Shown here: piece after piece, positions 37,905 to 50,060 of the stretch
Layout of the letters: every line of letters starts with the position of its first letter
Position numbering within the stretch: position 1 is the first letter of the stretch
From: Adiantum capillus-veneris
Lineage: Eukaryota; Streptophyta; Polypodiopsida; Polypodiales; Pteridaceae
Direction of reading: 5' to 3'
Assembly: GCA_014529385.2 (NCBI GenBank)
Contig: CM043971.1
Coordinates: forward strand, 27,011,769-27,075,768
Length of the DNA: 64,000 bases
Made by a program: the position numbers and the translations under genes
The notes under the pieces: generated by a model
What the model was told of the DNA's origin: nothing
The model's input: the letters and a program-made list of their open reading frames with translations, nothing else
Database searches by the model: none

Positions 37905-38470
37905 TGATACCATAGTGATTTTGATGGTATCATGATGATGTTTTATTAGTACTTTGGTCATGGTGATTTTCGTTGATACCATGATGATATTTCATTGATA
38001 CCATGGTTATTCTCGGTGTTGCCATGATGATATCTCATTGATACCAGCGTTGTTTCCATGATGATATTTCGTTGATACCATGGTTATTCTCGGTGATGCC
38101 ATGATGATATTTTGTTGATTCCATGGTGATTTTTGTTGATACTATGATGATGTTTCGTTGATACCATGGTTATTCTCGGTGATAGCATGATATTGTTTTC
38201 GTTGATACCATGGTTATTCTCGGTGATTCCATGATGATATTTTGTTGATTCCATGGTGATTTTCGTTGATACCATGATGATGTTTCATTGATACCATGGT
38301 TATTCTCGGTGATACCATGATGTTGTTTTGTTGATACCATGGTTATTCTCGATGATACCATGATGTTGTTTCGTTCATACAATGATTATCCTATGACGCT
38401 TTTCGTTGATACCATGATGATTTATTCATTTTTATTGATACAATGATGATATTTTGTTAATACTTTGATG
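37905..38470. repeat. GATACCATG minisatellite
   Basis: Many imperfect units built from TTGATACCATGGTTATTCTC and TGATACCATGATGATGTTTC, about 24 bp each, often paired as about 44-52-bp higher units. Confidence 0.92.
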
Positions 38471-39132
38471 ATACTCATTGATATCACTACGTTGATAAAT
38501 ATCATTTTATGTAGTATATACACATGTCATTTGCATCACGTATCATGCATCTTGTACTTTTTATGTTCATACTTTATGTCCACATATGTTGTCGTGCGTA
38601 TATATGCCATCAAAAGAGTGGCGTCGCGAACCATCTCTTATGGAATTGTGAACGTAATTATTTCACTAATGATGCTAATAATTCTCATGACTATGTTTTT
38701 TGAGTCTATGATCTATGTAGGATTGATCAAAGAATTGATTTCATGAAGACAAACTTGGTCACAATAAAAGATTTATGAAGACATGTTTGGTGATGCAATA
38801 GTGATGAAAAGCTACACAGCAGATTCACAGGGACACTTTTGATTACGAGCTAATAAATAGCCTTTACACCTCTTTATTGAACCTTTGTATTCATTATTGT
38901 ATTTGATAGGATAGGGGTAATGTAACTCCTCATAAAACATTCATTGTAAAAGGAGTGATGTAGCTCCTCATAACATATTCATTGCAAAAGTAGTGATGTA
39001 GCTCCTCATGAACATTTGTATATTCAATGATTTTTATAATATAACGGTGGGTGTATATAGAGCTGTGGGTTTTTCCCTTGATCCCCCAAGGGTTTTTTCA
39101 TCCACAGTTAGGGACCCTTATTTGAGCGGGGG

Positions 39133-39274
39133 TGTTGAGCTTATATGTGAAGCTACTCAATATCTGGCTTCTCTATATATGGCACCCAGGTCCCCTCTAT
39201 ATATACATCATCTCATGTGTGTATTCTACACACTTTGGGGTTCTATTCCTGTGCTCTCTCTTTCTCTCTCAACA
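39133..39274 (+). repeat. 3' LTR (142 bp) of the short-LTR element
   Basis: TGTTGAGC to CTCTCAACA. Preceded by a GGGTTTTTTCATCCACAGTT segment also found beside the LTRs of element E. Confidence 0.92.
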
Positions 39275-39569
39275 CATTTTTGGTAAGAAAGGGGTCGGAA
39301 GATTTTTAGGATATTATGGCCTTTGCCTTGGACAAGGAATAACAAGCAAGGAAGATCTTGTATCACGTATTAGTGAAAAACCACCTTTAAGGAGCCTAGG
39401 TGAAGCTTCTTTCAATGAGCTTGTAAAAAGGCTATCTTAGTCACGTGCATTACACGTCTCGATGTATCTTTGAAATTAATAAAATTATCAGCTTGAGTTA
39501 AGTTTTTTCTTGATACATGTGCGTCATGAGAATTTTTTGTTCTAACATGTTGTTTTCTTCCCCTCATGA

Positions 39570-40205
39570 ACCCCACGTGCATGGTGACAAGGTTCATACG
39601 GCCCATGGGACTCTGGATGGGCACCTCAAGAGTTGTATTGGCTACTAGACAGATTACACAGATCCCACCAGCGTAAAAACATTTGTTTTGAGAAACTTGC
39701 AGATTCAATGTGTGTCACAAGCAATTTGCATAATAACATGATTTTTTCTTGCCCATCCTGAGCCTAACGAGCCGTATGAACCCCATTGTCATGCACATGG
39801 AAGAATATCAAACTGTTTTGTGGCCCTGTGTGCCACGGAGTGACTTTTGGTAGTTTGACCCGATCAAACTGCCAAATGTCACTCCGTGGCACACAAGGCC
39901 ATTGAACGGCTCTATGTTTTGTCATGTGCACAATGACAGGGTTCATACGGATCGTGGGGCTCAGGATGGGCAATACAACATTATGTTAGTATGCAAATTA
40001 CGTGTAGCACACATTGAATTCACAAGTTGTTGAGAACAAATGTTTCTACGCTTGTGGGATCTGTGTAATCTAGCTAGTAGCAAATAGATCTCTTGTGGTG
40101 CCCATCTTGAGTCCCATGAGGCGTACGGACCTTGTGTTCATGCACATGGTAGAATATTGAGCCGTTTCGTGGACCCATGTGCCATCAAGTGCCTTTTGGC
40201 AAGTT
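39570..40205. mobile_element. foldback element with about 300-bp inverted arms
   Basis: The centre is near 39861: TAGTTTGA and TCAAACT face each other across CCCGA. The innermost 38-bp arms (39821-39858 and 39864-39901) match at about 35 positions. Pairing continues outwards through GCCCATCCTGAGCC (39750 side and 39965 side) and ACATTTGTT near 39680 and 40040, out to GGGACT.. GGGCACC around 39606 and 40110. An extra direct copy of the inner unit lies at 40107-40205. No coding sequence. This looks like a MITE or foldback-type DNA transposon. CACTACAAGAA at 40218 follows. Confidence 0.75.
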
Positions 40206-40529
40206 AACCGGGATGGACACTACAAGAATAATGGCAAAGGAAGGCTTGATGAGGGCAATAGTGATAGTCTTTCCACCAAGGAGATAAATATGGCACATGT
40301 GGCAAGCAACCACACTAGACTCACTGCAAGATTTTTAGTCTGGTGGTGAATGTTGCAACAACTTACAAGAATTAAAGTGACCATAGTGTCAAATTGCCAC
40401 AACTTAGTGTGTCTCTCTTGAAACCGCACTTGTGAACATATCCTCTCAAATACTCCTAATGCCGCATATCCCCTCATCAATCTCCCTTTTTAAACACCTT
40501 TCATAGAGAAAGTAGGTCTAATGAATATA

Positions 40530-40650
40530 ACATCAAGAGTAATGTATAGGAGTCTACATCCTTTGGAAAAGATGGGACAACCGATGGTCCCTATACATGA
40601 TTTGAACCCGTGTTTAGGAGCTCAAGGCACATTACATCAACCCTATTTAC
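40530..40650 (-). repeat. possible tRNA-derived SINE head
   Basis: On the minus strand GTGCCTTGAGCTCCTAAACA is followed by CGGGTTCAAATCA, a good RNA polymerase III B box (GGTTCAAATC). A convincing A box and tail were not found. It could be a decayed tRNA or SINE. Confidence 0.3.
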
Positions 40651-40666
40651 ATTCCCTCCTGACGTA

Positions 40667-40804
40667 AGATTCTTTTGCCAACTTCAATATATTTTTATTC
40701 AACCTTGAGGCTAGAGACTAACAACTAGTAACTGTCTTGTAGTTTGATCAAGAGCCAGCTACCTGCACAAAGTCATGCAAAAATATATATCTTGGATCCC
40801 CAAA
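40667..40804 (+). repeat. module R fragment
   Basis: It matches 33161-33298 and 53011-53148 (GACGTAAGATTCTTTTGCC to ATCCCCAAA). It ends exactly where the LINE C copy begins. Confidence 0.85.
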
Positions 40805-41791
<987 letters not shown>

Positions 41792-41844
41792 TTCTATTAT
41801 CATTCTCGGAGGTCAAATACGACCTATGGGACCAAATGAACATG

Positions 41845-44800
41845 TCACGTAGTGTGAGTGGAGGTCATAAGTGACTCTCGATGCTCAAAAATGGTTGAAA
41901 TGAGCGTCGCAATAGAGAGTCCACATCTTGCTTGGGACAGGAAGGTATATAGGGAGAGCTCATGGTTGAATATATGGGGAAAAGAGGACCTAATGTGGTC
42001 AAAAGCTGAGCACTCAAGTAGTGTATGGTACTCACTCTCTCGCACTTGACGAGGGCATAAGGTGCAAAGTCAATGAGACTCCTCGCGAGTGCCCCAACGT
42101 CCTGTCTCGCAGCGTAGAGAATGGGAGCTAAGACGAATGGAAGCAATGGTGCAGATTGAACTCAGTGGGATGGGCTTAAGGATGTAGAGATGGGTTCGGT
42201 TACCATGTTCGGAGAAGAAGAGAGATTTGTAGTTTGGGGCAATGTGTGTGGTGTGATGGCTGAAGCGAGAACCTCTGGATTTCTCCCAAGCCATGATACA
42301 TTGGCGTTGTAAGAAGGCATCATTAACTTGGGAGTCGATCGACGCATCCTTGACCAAGTGACATGCATCCCATCTTCTAAACCATTTCTTGATGTCAAGC
42401 ATCCACCCCGAACTCAGTATTTTGCTCTTGCATGTCTTTTGGACCTTTTGACTTGCTTCATATGCAATTCTTGGAAGTCGGTACAAAGGACTACGTTGTG
42501 TCTTAAGCATTTACTCCACAACCCTTTGCATGCCCAAGACCTCAATGGGAAGCGATCCGGACTCAAGAAGTAAGAGCATGTAGGGTGTTTGTGTTTTGAC
42601 TTGGAGAAAGTTGGTGAGAAAACGCTTTTGGACATTGTCAAACTCTTTCTAAGTAGACTTTCCGATGCTACCACCCCACACCTCCACTCCATAAAGAAGC
42701 ACCAGTGTCACTAATGTGTCAAAGAGGTACTTTTTGAGAGCCCAACACTTGATCTCTCCAGCATTTCACATGTTCTCAAATGCATAATAAGCCCTCTTTC
42801 CGGCTTCCAAGTGACGCATTGCGTAATCCATCCATCTATGATTGGATGGAACCTCAAGGCCAAGGTACTTGAATCTATCTACCACGTCAAGTTGCTCATT
42901 GTTGTATACAATGCATGGATTTTCATCATTGAGGGTCTTTACAAGCATAACCTTGGTTTTGGATCCATTCACAATTAGCCCGCTATGTAGGCAAAAGAAT
43001 TCCAAGACACTCATAAGCTTTTGTGCATCTTCTAAGGTATGTGCCAAGAGCACTACATCATCGGCATAAAGAAAAAGCATGATCACCGCATTTCCGATCT
43101 TAACCTCTTCTATGCCTTCTTGTTGCATAAAATCAAGAACCATGCATTCCAATTCATCAATGAGTAGCCCAAAGAGGGTTGGGGAAAGTGGGCATCCTTG
43201 TTTGACACCAATGGTGCTTGCAAAAAATTCTGAAATTCCATCTCCCATACGTAGTCGACATATCACTTTTTGGTAGATACGAAAGACTGCATGCATAAAT
43301 TCTCTCGGCACTTCAAGGCTTTGCATACGTCTCCAAAGATTTCCTCGCGGTTACATGTCAAAATCTTTCTTGAAATCCACAAAGAAACAATACAACTTTT
43401 TTCCTTTCAATCGAGATGCTTCCATAAGAACTTGAAGAGTGACAAGGTGATCAATAGTGCTATGATGCTTTCGAAAACCCGCTTGACCTAGCGCACGTTT
43501 TCCATTCATTTCAGCCCATTCACTTATCTTCATCTCCATGATACATCCAAATAACTTTTCCATGAAAGAACCAACCATTATAGTACGATAGTTGTTCACA
43601 TTGTTTACATCTCCTCCTTTGTGCAAAGGTTTGATCCAATTTTCACTCCAATCATGAGGCATGGGATGCTGAAGTGCAAGGTTAAACATATTGCATATCC
43701 AATATTGTGTTTTCTTACTTGTCCATTTAATCATTTAAGCCTTGACACCTTGAAGGTCCCCCGCCTTGCGAGTAGCAAGTTTCTCAAGCGCACAACATAC
43801 ATCTTCAATGGTAAAGAAGGGAGGCATAAACGGAAGGGAGCTAAAACACTCCATCTTATCAACATTGGGTTGCTCATAGAGGTTCTTACAATGCGTATAC
43901 ATATCCTTAAGAGTCAAGTCACCAAAGCTCTCAACACGCTTGCCTTTTAGATTTTGCCAAAACTTGCCACATGCATGTGCTTTCTCTTGCGTTAAAAGAA
44001 GTTGTTTTTTGACTTCCCACCTTCTCCTATTTTTTTGAGCAAGTGCTTTGTATGTGTGTGAACATTCCAAGTAACCTTCCTTGTATTTACTTGCATCCAA
44101 CCTTAGCAAGTGTTTTCGGGCTCGACTACAGTCCATGTCGAACCATTTCTTCTTGGTGCTACCCTTCTTAGATCTTTTGCAAGACATGTGTTTCACCAAA
44201 AAGCATTCCTTCGCACAAGAGCAAATTACTTCTTGGAAAACTTTCCACTTGCATTCTAATGTTGGGCTCTCTTGATGCTCTGTCATGGTTAACATGTGGT
44301 CCACCATATCAACATATATAAGTGATCTTTTGAAGTCTAGACATAGGTACAAATGATTCACATCATGATTGGAGGCTACATGCTCGGGTCTTTTACCACA
44401 CTTGAGGTCAATACATAGAATCCTATGATCCAATTCCGGATTCCATTCACCAAGTGTAATGCTTTGTATGCATTCTAGAGTGGCTTCCAAAAACAACATA
44501 TAGTAAATCACACTATCACCATTGTGCTTTCTACATGTAAAGTCATTGGTGCCTTGCCATAAAGATACACCATTTGTAATGAGCATTCCGGTACTATTGC
44601 ACATATGTAGAAGTGACTTTCCATAGTGATCCAATTCTTTTGCATAATTAGAATTTCGATTATACATGTATGAGTCATCCATTCTTCTTGAGACATGCGG
44701 CATGTCGACTTGTTGTGTGTCGTGTTGTAGTGTTTTTGTGCAAGCATTCATGTCTCCAAAGACAATGACCACCTTGGTCCTTGTAATGAGCAATGTCTTC

Positions 44801-45225
44801 CTCTAGTTCAACAAAGGGCTGATCTCTATCCATATCCAAGCGAGCATAAAAGTTGGAGTCATAGTGAGGAATGTAGCAACCAACCACAAACACGACTTGA
44901 CCATTGGGTGGGCTGATTTTCAGCCATAAGTAGCGTTTATACTTATCTTCTTTGACAATGGAAACATATTTCAAGCCCTTTTTTTATCATACATGCTACG
45001 TCTCCTTAGCCTCTACGTTGCTTCGCATTTTTCGTCCACATCAAGGAATGCACATCATATTTTGTCAAATCCAAGAATTCGTTGTACATCATGCTCCCAT
45101 GTTTTGACAAGAAGTATCACATCGGAGTCATTGGTAAGCTCATCAATGCCAATTCCTGCATTCCATGGATAGCCGTTACAATTCCAAAACCTTAATTGCA
45201 AGCGTGAGTTGGTCTCATAGATCAT
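41845..45225 (-). pseudogene. LINE B ORF2 (endonuclease, RT, zinc knuckle), broken
   Basis: Same domain order as LINE A ORF2. The endonuclease GDMN motif survives in VIVFGDMNACTKT but SDH is LDH here (NPELDHRILCIDL). RT motifs are KPLHKGGDVNNVNNYRTIMV, CFFVDFKKDFDM, GVKQGCPLSPTLFGLLIDEL and the catalytic LFLYADDVVLLAH, intact in this copy. Frame changes or stops lie near 44790, 43735, 43350, 42766 and 42510. A stop after EESH at 42070-42072 precedes the CCHC knuckle, exactly as in LINE A. Inactive as a unit. Confidence 0.88.
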
Positions 45226-45231
45226 GTGTCC

Positions 45232-45913
45232 CTATTTGTTGGGTGGACTTGCATCCTCCTCAAGTGAATTTTCTTCTTGAGATGACACCTTGACCTTCTT
45301 GGTTCTTTCCTCATATGCTTTGCGACGTACATTTTGTTGCATAAAAGTGCAATCCTCATATACATTACAACCCATTCCTTTTAGGTAGATCCAACTATTG
45401 TCAAGGATGATCTTTCTCTTTACCTCATCAGCCATGGTACATACAATAGGTCTTTCTCCCGAGCGAGGGAATCCTTGATTTCCAACTCGATGTGCACCAT
45501 AAGCCATGATTCCGGACATGCCAAAGTATGTAGCAAAAAAATCTTCGATAGCAACCGCAAGAGATTGGGGTGTTTCCGTGCTTTCCTCCTTGATTCCACG
45601 AATGACAATGTTCTTTGAGCGTTTTTTCCGTTCTTGCAATTCTTGAGTGTCCACATTCTCTACATTCGTTGCTTGGACAATGGCTTGCATGATAGGAGAT
45701 GTAGAAGCCGCATTATCCTTACATATATCAGCCCATGATTTGGATTCATTTCTCATCTCACATACATCATGTCGTATTGTATCTATCATTTCCTCTTTCA
45801 ATACATGATCACTCTCAACATTGTTCAAGCGCTCTTTCAATACATTTATGTCCACAAGAGAGCGCTTACATTCTTGAACTTCATCCTCAAGATGCACCAA
45901 GCGTGTTGTTTGC

Positions 45914-45914
<1 letters not shown>
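45232..45914 (-). pseudogene. LINE B ORF1, C-terminal two thirds
   Basis: The frame is open from the truncation point to its natural stop at 45232. It has the end of the coiled coil, then NIVIRGIKEESTETPQSLAV, GMSGIMAYGAHRVGNQG and the basic acidic-ended tail KKVKVSSQEENSLEEDASPP. It lacks the N-terminal half and start codon, so no protein is expected. Confidence 0.82.

Positions 45915-45915
<1 letters not shown>

Positions 45916-45953
<38 letters not shown>
45916..45953. repeat. (GA)n microsatellite between LINE B and module R
   Basis: About 19 units; LINE B is cut at its left edge and module R (GGCTATTGACT) starts at its right edge. Confidence 0.97.
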
Positions 45954-45955
<2 letters not shown>

Positions 45956-45973
45956 CTATTGACTTACAGGATA

Positions 45974-46115
45974 ATGGCAAGAAAAAAGGCGATTGTGAGA
46001 AAGGCACGCAAAGGTCTATGGTTGGCTACTAAAGCAGGAGGAAGATCTGCTAGTAAAAAGAAGAGACCAGGAAAGCCCATGAAAATCGATAAAGCTACAA
46101 GGATGAAGAGGATAC
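45974..46115 (+). pseudogene. histone H3 variant, N-terminal tail (5' half of split gene)
   Basis: ATG at 45974. The peptide starts MARKKAIVRKARKGLWLATK, then AGGRSASKKKRPGKP and KATRMKR. The start MAR-K, the repeated RK and the LATKA block match the H3 tail layout (MARTKQTARK... LATKAARKSA), but it is more basic and divergent than canonical H3, as centromeric H3 variants are. The frame runs without a stop into the target duplication GATAC at 46111-46115, where the chromovirus is inserted. The histone core resumes at 52316 in the same frame. Module R copy alpha has the same tail at 32913. Confidence 0.72.
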
Positions 46116-47270
46116 TGTCACGGGAACCGAATAATAGAGATCGATAGCAAAAGATAGAGAAAGAGATCTTTGTATTGATGAATCTTTGTAGAGTTTTGAT
46201 ACAACAGAGGAGCAAAATATATGGGCGCACTCCGTTGTACGGAGCTCGAACCTCCCTACCACCCCCGAGCTTCAATTCGCTTGCATGCAGCGTCTCACTC
46301 GCACTCGCACTCGCACTCTCACTCTCACTCTCACTCGCACTCGCACTCGCACTCGCACTCGCACTCGCAGAAGAAGAGATCGGTGAATGATCCCCAAACG
46401 CACCACCTGTCGTGCTTTTATCCTTCTTTTCCTCGAAAAGCCTGCACGATTTTCGCACCAAGTATACCTGCGAGAATAATATAAGAACGTGATCGCTAAG
46501 CGATCCGTAAAGGTTAGATTTCTATCATGACACTTTACACAGATCCTGTTTCAGACATTGATTTCTGCATCGCCTACAAAATAGCCAAAAGAACATACTC
46601 GTGCAACCAATTCAACATGATAATCAAAGTAAAAAAGCATAATTATATACCTTCATAATCTCAATTGCCATACTCTACCATGAAGAAACAATCCACTTCT
46701 TGGTTGATAGTAGGGAGAACTGTATGATATTGTATGTCTGTCTGTCCCTGTGTACACTACACTGCTGGTGTCTTCTATTTGTTTTCATCATAACTTTTAC
46801 AAACGAACTCAGAACAGAGCGATCCAGGTACTCAAAACGACGGGAATAGGTCTGTTCTACAAAGCATCGCGGACAGAATTGTAAAAAAACGTCTCTGTTT
46901 GGCTAAAAACGCAACTTTTAGGTCGCGACTCATAAAACCTCTATTTTTGGGTATCCACTACTTTTACAACTTATTTTAAGCCTACCCATGCATTTTAAGC
47001 TAAAACACATAAATATAAAACATTGATATTAATAAAAATCTCAATTTTACTGTTCATAGACAGATTATCTGTTATTCATTAATCTTTATCAAATCCGTCT
47101 TTAGTGTATTATTAAAAAAAAAGAATATATGTTCTCTCTTAATATTTCAACTCATTCGTATAAGCTCTATTTAATAGACTATTCAACAATCTTTCAAATC
47201 GTGCTAACGAAAGATATGCCCTGCTACATTCTTTTCGACTTTAAGAACTTCAAATATTAGTCCTATTACA
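46116..47270 (-). repeat. 3' LTR of gypsy-2
   Basis: Minus-strand TGTAATAGG...GTGACA. Contains a hexamer array (CTCGCA/CTCTCA) at about 46296-46370, one unit longer than in the other LTR. Confidence 0.95.
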
Positions 47271-47280
47271 TTCTCCCCTT
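47271..47280 (-). promoter_or_regulatory. polypurine tract of gypsy-2
   Basis: AAGGGGAGAA immediately before the 3' LTR on the minus strand; primes plus-strand DNA synthesis. Confidence 0.85.
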
Positions 47281-47310
47281 ATCAAAATTAACTCTGTCCT
47301 CAGAGTTGGT

Positions 47311-48380
47311 CTAAAGAGAGAACAATTCTCTTTGCAAAACACTAAGATCAACCCATGATGCATCCTCTACTGGATAGTTCTGCCACTTAACCAAAACTTC
47401 CACAATGTCTCTATTTCTCATATGTTTAAAACGCCTATCTAGTACTAAGTCTGATTCTACAGTCAATGGTCCGTCATCTTTCAACTTAGAGTTGTCCTCT
47501 AAAACATGATGCACATTAGGAACATACTTTTTCAATAAACTCACATAGAATACATGATGCACTTTAACATGAGAAGGCAATTCCAATTTGTAAGCTAATG
47601 AACCAATGCGCTTCAAAATTTTAAATGGACCAACAAATCGTGGAGACAATCTTCTATCATTTCCAAGAATCAAATGAGACTTCTCAGGAATAATCGTTAA
47701 AAAACCATATCACCAGTTTCATACTCCACAACACGATGTTTCTTGTCATAATACAGTTTATGTCTCTTTTGAGATTCTCTAATATTCCCCCTGATTTTGG
47801 CCAACTCGCTATCCATTTTCTCAAGCATCTCACGTGACAGCTCTACCTTATTCCTCGAATTAAGAAAATGAATAGGTGTAGGATAGTTATAGCCATACAT
47901 TGCCTCAAACGGAGTCATCCTAATAGATGAATGATATGAACTGTTATATGAAAATTCAACCACCAAAGGCAGATATTCATTCCAACTAGATTGGTTTTCA
48001 TTGACATACATTTGTAACATATCTTCTAGAATACGATTCACTCTCTCCGTTTCCCCATCTGTTTGAGGATGAAAAGCATTAGACATGCGTAACTGGGTAC
48101 CTATAGAGTCAAAAGTTGCTCTCCAGAAATGAGAAGTGAACTTAGAATCTCTGTCAGACACTATGCTCTTGGGACTTCCATGCAAACGAAATATCTCTTT
48201 CACAAACAAGCGTGCAATGGTCAATACAATATCAATTATTTTTACAGGAAAGAAGTGAGCTTGTGTTGTGAGTCTATCTACCACCAGAAAGATCGAATCA
48301 TACCCTCCACGAGTAGTAGGAAGTCTAATGATAAAGTCCATGGATATACAGTCCCACTTCTGTAAAGGAATGTCTTAGGG
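47311..48380 (-). pseudogene. gypsy-2 integrase and chromodomain
   Basis: Integrase core from about 48380: CISMDFIIRLPTTRGGYDS (first D), VSDRDSKFTSHFW (second D) and HPQTDGETERVNR (E), then GYNYPTPIHFL. A break near 47690 is followed by LSPRFVGPFKILKRIGSLAY and, at the C-terminus, the chromodomain DIVEVLVKWQNYPVEDASW, ending at 47311. Chromodomains bind modified histones and steer integration, a family property. The Y-W-W aromatic cage is only partly visible (VKW, SW). Confidence 0.9.
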
Positions 48381-49390
48381 TTAAAGGTCACCAAGTATCC
48401 TCTTATGTTCAATCTTAACTTGTTGACATTGAAAGCATTCACGCACATAATTCTTAACATCCAATTTCATACGCGGAAAAAGAATGAACTTTTAATCTTT
48501 TCATGTGTCTTATTCAATCCAGGATGACCAGAAAAAGGTGAATTATGACACTCATGCAGAATTTGACTCTTAAAAGCAGAATTTGCAGGAATACACAAGC
48601 GGTCATAATAATACAGATTTTCCTTATACAAGTGATATCTGTTCTCATACCTCTCACCAACATTCTCACGCAAGAATTTCAAAATAGGCATATAAAAAGA
48701 ATCATTTTCAACTTCAGCATGCATATCATCAATCAAATTGGATCGCACAACAGTCAACAAATTACCCATGGGCGTACGACTCAATGCATCTGCAACTTTA
48801 TTTTCTTTTTCACACAAATACTTCAAATCAAAGTCATACTCAGCCAGCAATTCAATCCATCTTCTTTGTCTGTTATTTAACAATGGCTGAGTGAAAATAT
48901 ACTTCAAGTTTTGATGATCAGTATGCAATTCAAATTTTACACCAAGCAAGAGATGACGCCAATGCTTCAATGCATGAACAACAGCAAGCAATTCTAGATC
49001 ATGTGTTGCATAGTTCAATTCATGTCGTCTTAATTACCTAAACTCATATGCAACCACTCTTCCTTCTTGTGTCAAAACACAACCTAATTGTTAACCACTA
49101 GCGTAACAGGACACAGCAAATGGTTTGCCCATCTCAGGAACTTTTAAAACATAATTTTCCGCTATTTTAGCCTTCAAGGTCTCAAAAGCAGTCTCACAGC
49201 TAGAAGTCCACACAAAACCCTTGTCTTTCTTGGTCAATTCGGTCAAAGGACTTGCTATCTTAGAGAAATCTTTAATGTGTGCTCTCTCATATTGTGCTAG
49301 ACCCATAAAGCTTCTTACATCTCTTACTAACATAGTCTTAACTTTATCAAGATCAATGTGAATCCCCTCTTTAGAAATCACTCTTCCCAA
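48381..49390 (-). pseudogene. gypsy-2 RNase H and integrase zinc finger
   Basis: 49091-49390 holds the RT-RNase H connection (VRSFMGLAQYERAHIKDFSK and KPFAVSCYASG, then a stop). 48467-49018 reads NYATHDLELLAVVHALKHW, ELHTDHQNLKYIF and ENKVADALSR (RNase H). It goes on to HECHNSPFSGHPGLNKTHEK, the H2C2 zinc finger start, with VRECFQCQQ on the far side of a frame break. At least three nonsense or frame breaks. Confidence 0.88.
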
Positions 49391-50060
49391 TTACACAATC
49401 TGATCCTTTGCAAAAGAATACTTACTTGCTTTGGCATACAATTTATGTTCACGCAAAACCTCAAATATTTTCTTTAAGTGCAATGCATGATCTTCTTCAT
49501 TCGTAGAATACACAAAAATATTATCCAAGAATACCACAATGAAGTCATCAAGATACGGGTGAAAAATATTATTCATTAAGCACATGAAAGTTGTTGGTGC
49601 ATTAGTCAAACCAAAAGCAAGAACTCTAAATTCATAATGTCCATAACGTGTACGAAAAGAAATCTTTGGAATGTCCTCGACCTTAATGTAGATTTGATGG
49701 TAGCCAGAACGAAGGTCAACCTTTGAAAATATTGTGGCACCACTCAAATGACTAAGCAGTTCATCTATGTGAGGAAGAGGATATTTGTTCTTAATGGTCA
49801 TTTTGTTTAATCCCCTATAGTCGATGCATAACCTATACGTACCATCCTTTTTCTTTTGGAATAACACAGGACTACCCCAAGGAGATACACTAGGTTTAAT
49901 GAAACCCTTTTTCAAAAGATCATCAATTTGTATCTTGAGCTCTTTAAGCTCATCAATATTGAACCTGTATGGAGATCTGGAAAAAGGTGTCGCTCCTGGA
50001 TATAGATCTATGGCATGGTCTACCGCTCTAGGCGGAGGTATACCAGGAAGATCGTTCGGA
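49391..50060 (-). pseudogene. gypsy-2 reverse transcriptase
   Basis: The segment starts near 50050 with [20 protein letters not shown]. It reads [40 protein letters not shown], the palm [13 protein letters not shown], then [10 protein letters not shown] and the catalytic box [11 protein letters not shown]. The expected YLDD/FLDD is FLDN here, so a catalytic aspartate is replaced by asparagine. The frame ends at TAA 49391-49393, after which the same frame continues (LGRVISKEGIHI). It cannot be active as read. Confidence 0.9.

Larger units (their letters stand above)
36668..39274 (+). mobile_element. short-LTR non-autonomous retrotransposon (TRIM/LARD-like)
   Basis: 142-bp LTRs at both ends (36668-36809 and 39133-39274), TGTTGAG...CTCAACA. 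A perfect iMet primer site TGGTATCAGAGC is at 36810-36821 and a purine tract AGCGGGGG ends at 39132. The 2.3-kb interior has no gag or pol. It carries a 171-bp tandem repeat (36829-37680), a GATACCATG minisatellite (37905-38470) and three about 47-bp repeats containing TGTA(A/G)CTCCTCAT (38918-39015). Flanks TATTT and CATTT match at 4 of 5 bases. It is larger than classic TRIMs but has their short LTRs. Its 3' region resembles that of element E. Confidence 0.88.

Noticed and set aside
37905-38470. CRISPR-like array
   Set aside because: Units vary in length and sequence and have no unique spacers; the rest of the window is a eukaryotic genome.
40218-40480. CACTACAAGAA at 40218 as a second CACTA transposon
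   Set aside because: Only the first eleven bases fit; there are no subterminal repeats and no partner end.
46175-46484. Plus-strand frames with HSHSHS or LALALS in the gypsy-2 LTR (also 51226-51529)
   Set aside because: They translate a CTCGCA hexamer array inside the LTR.
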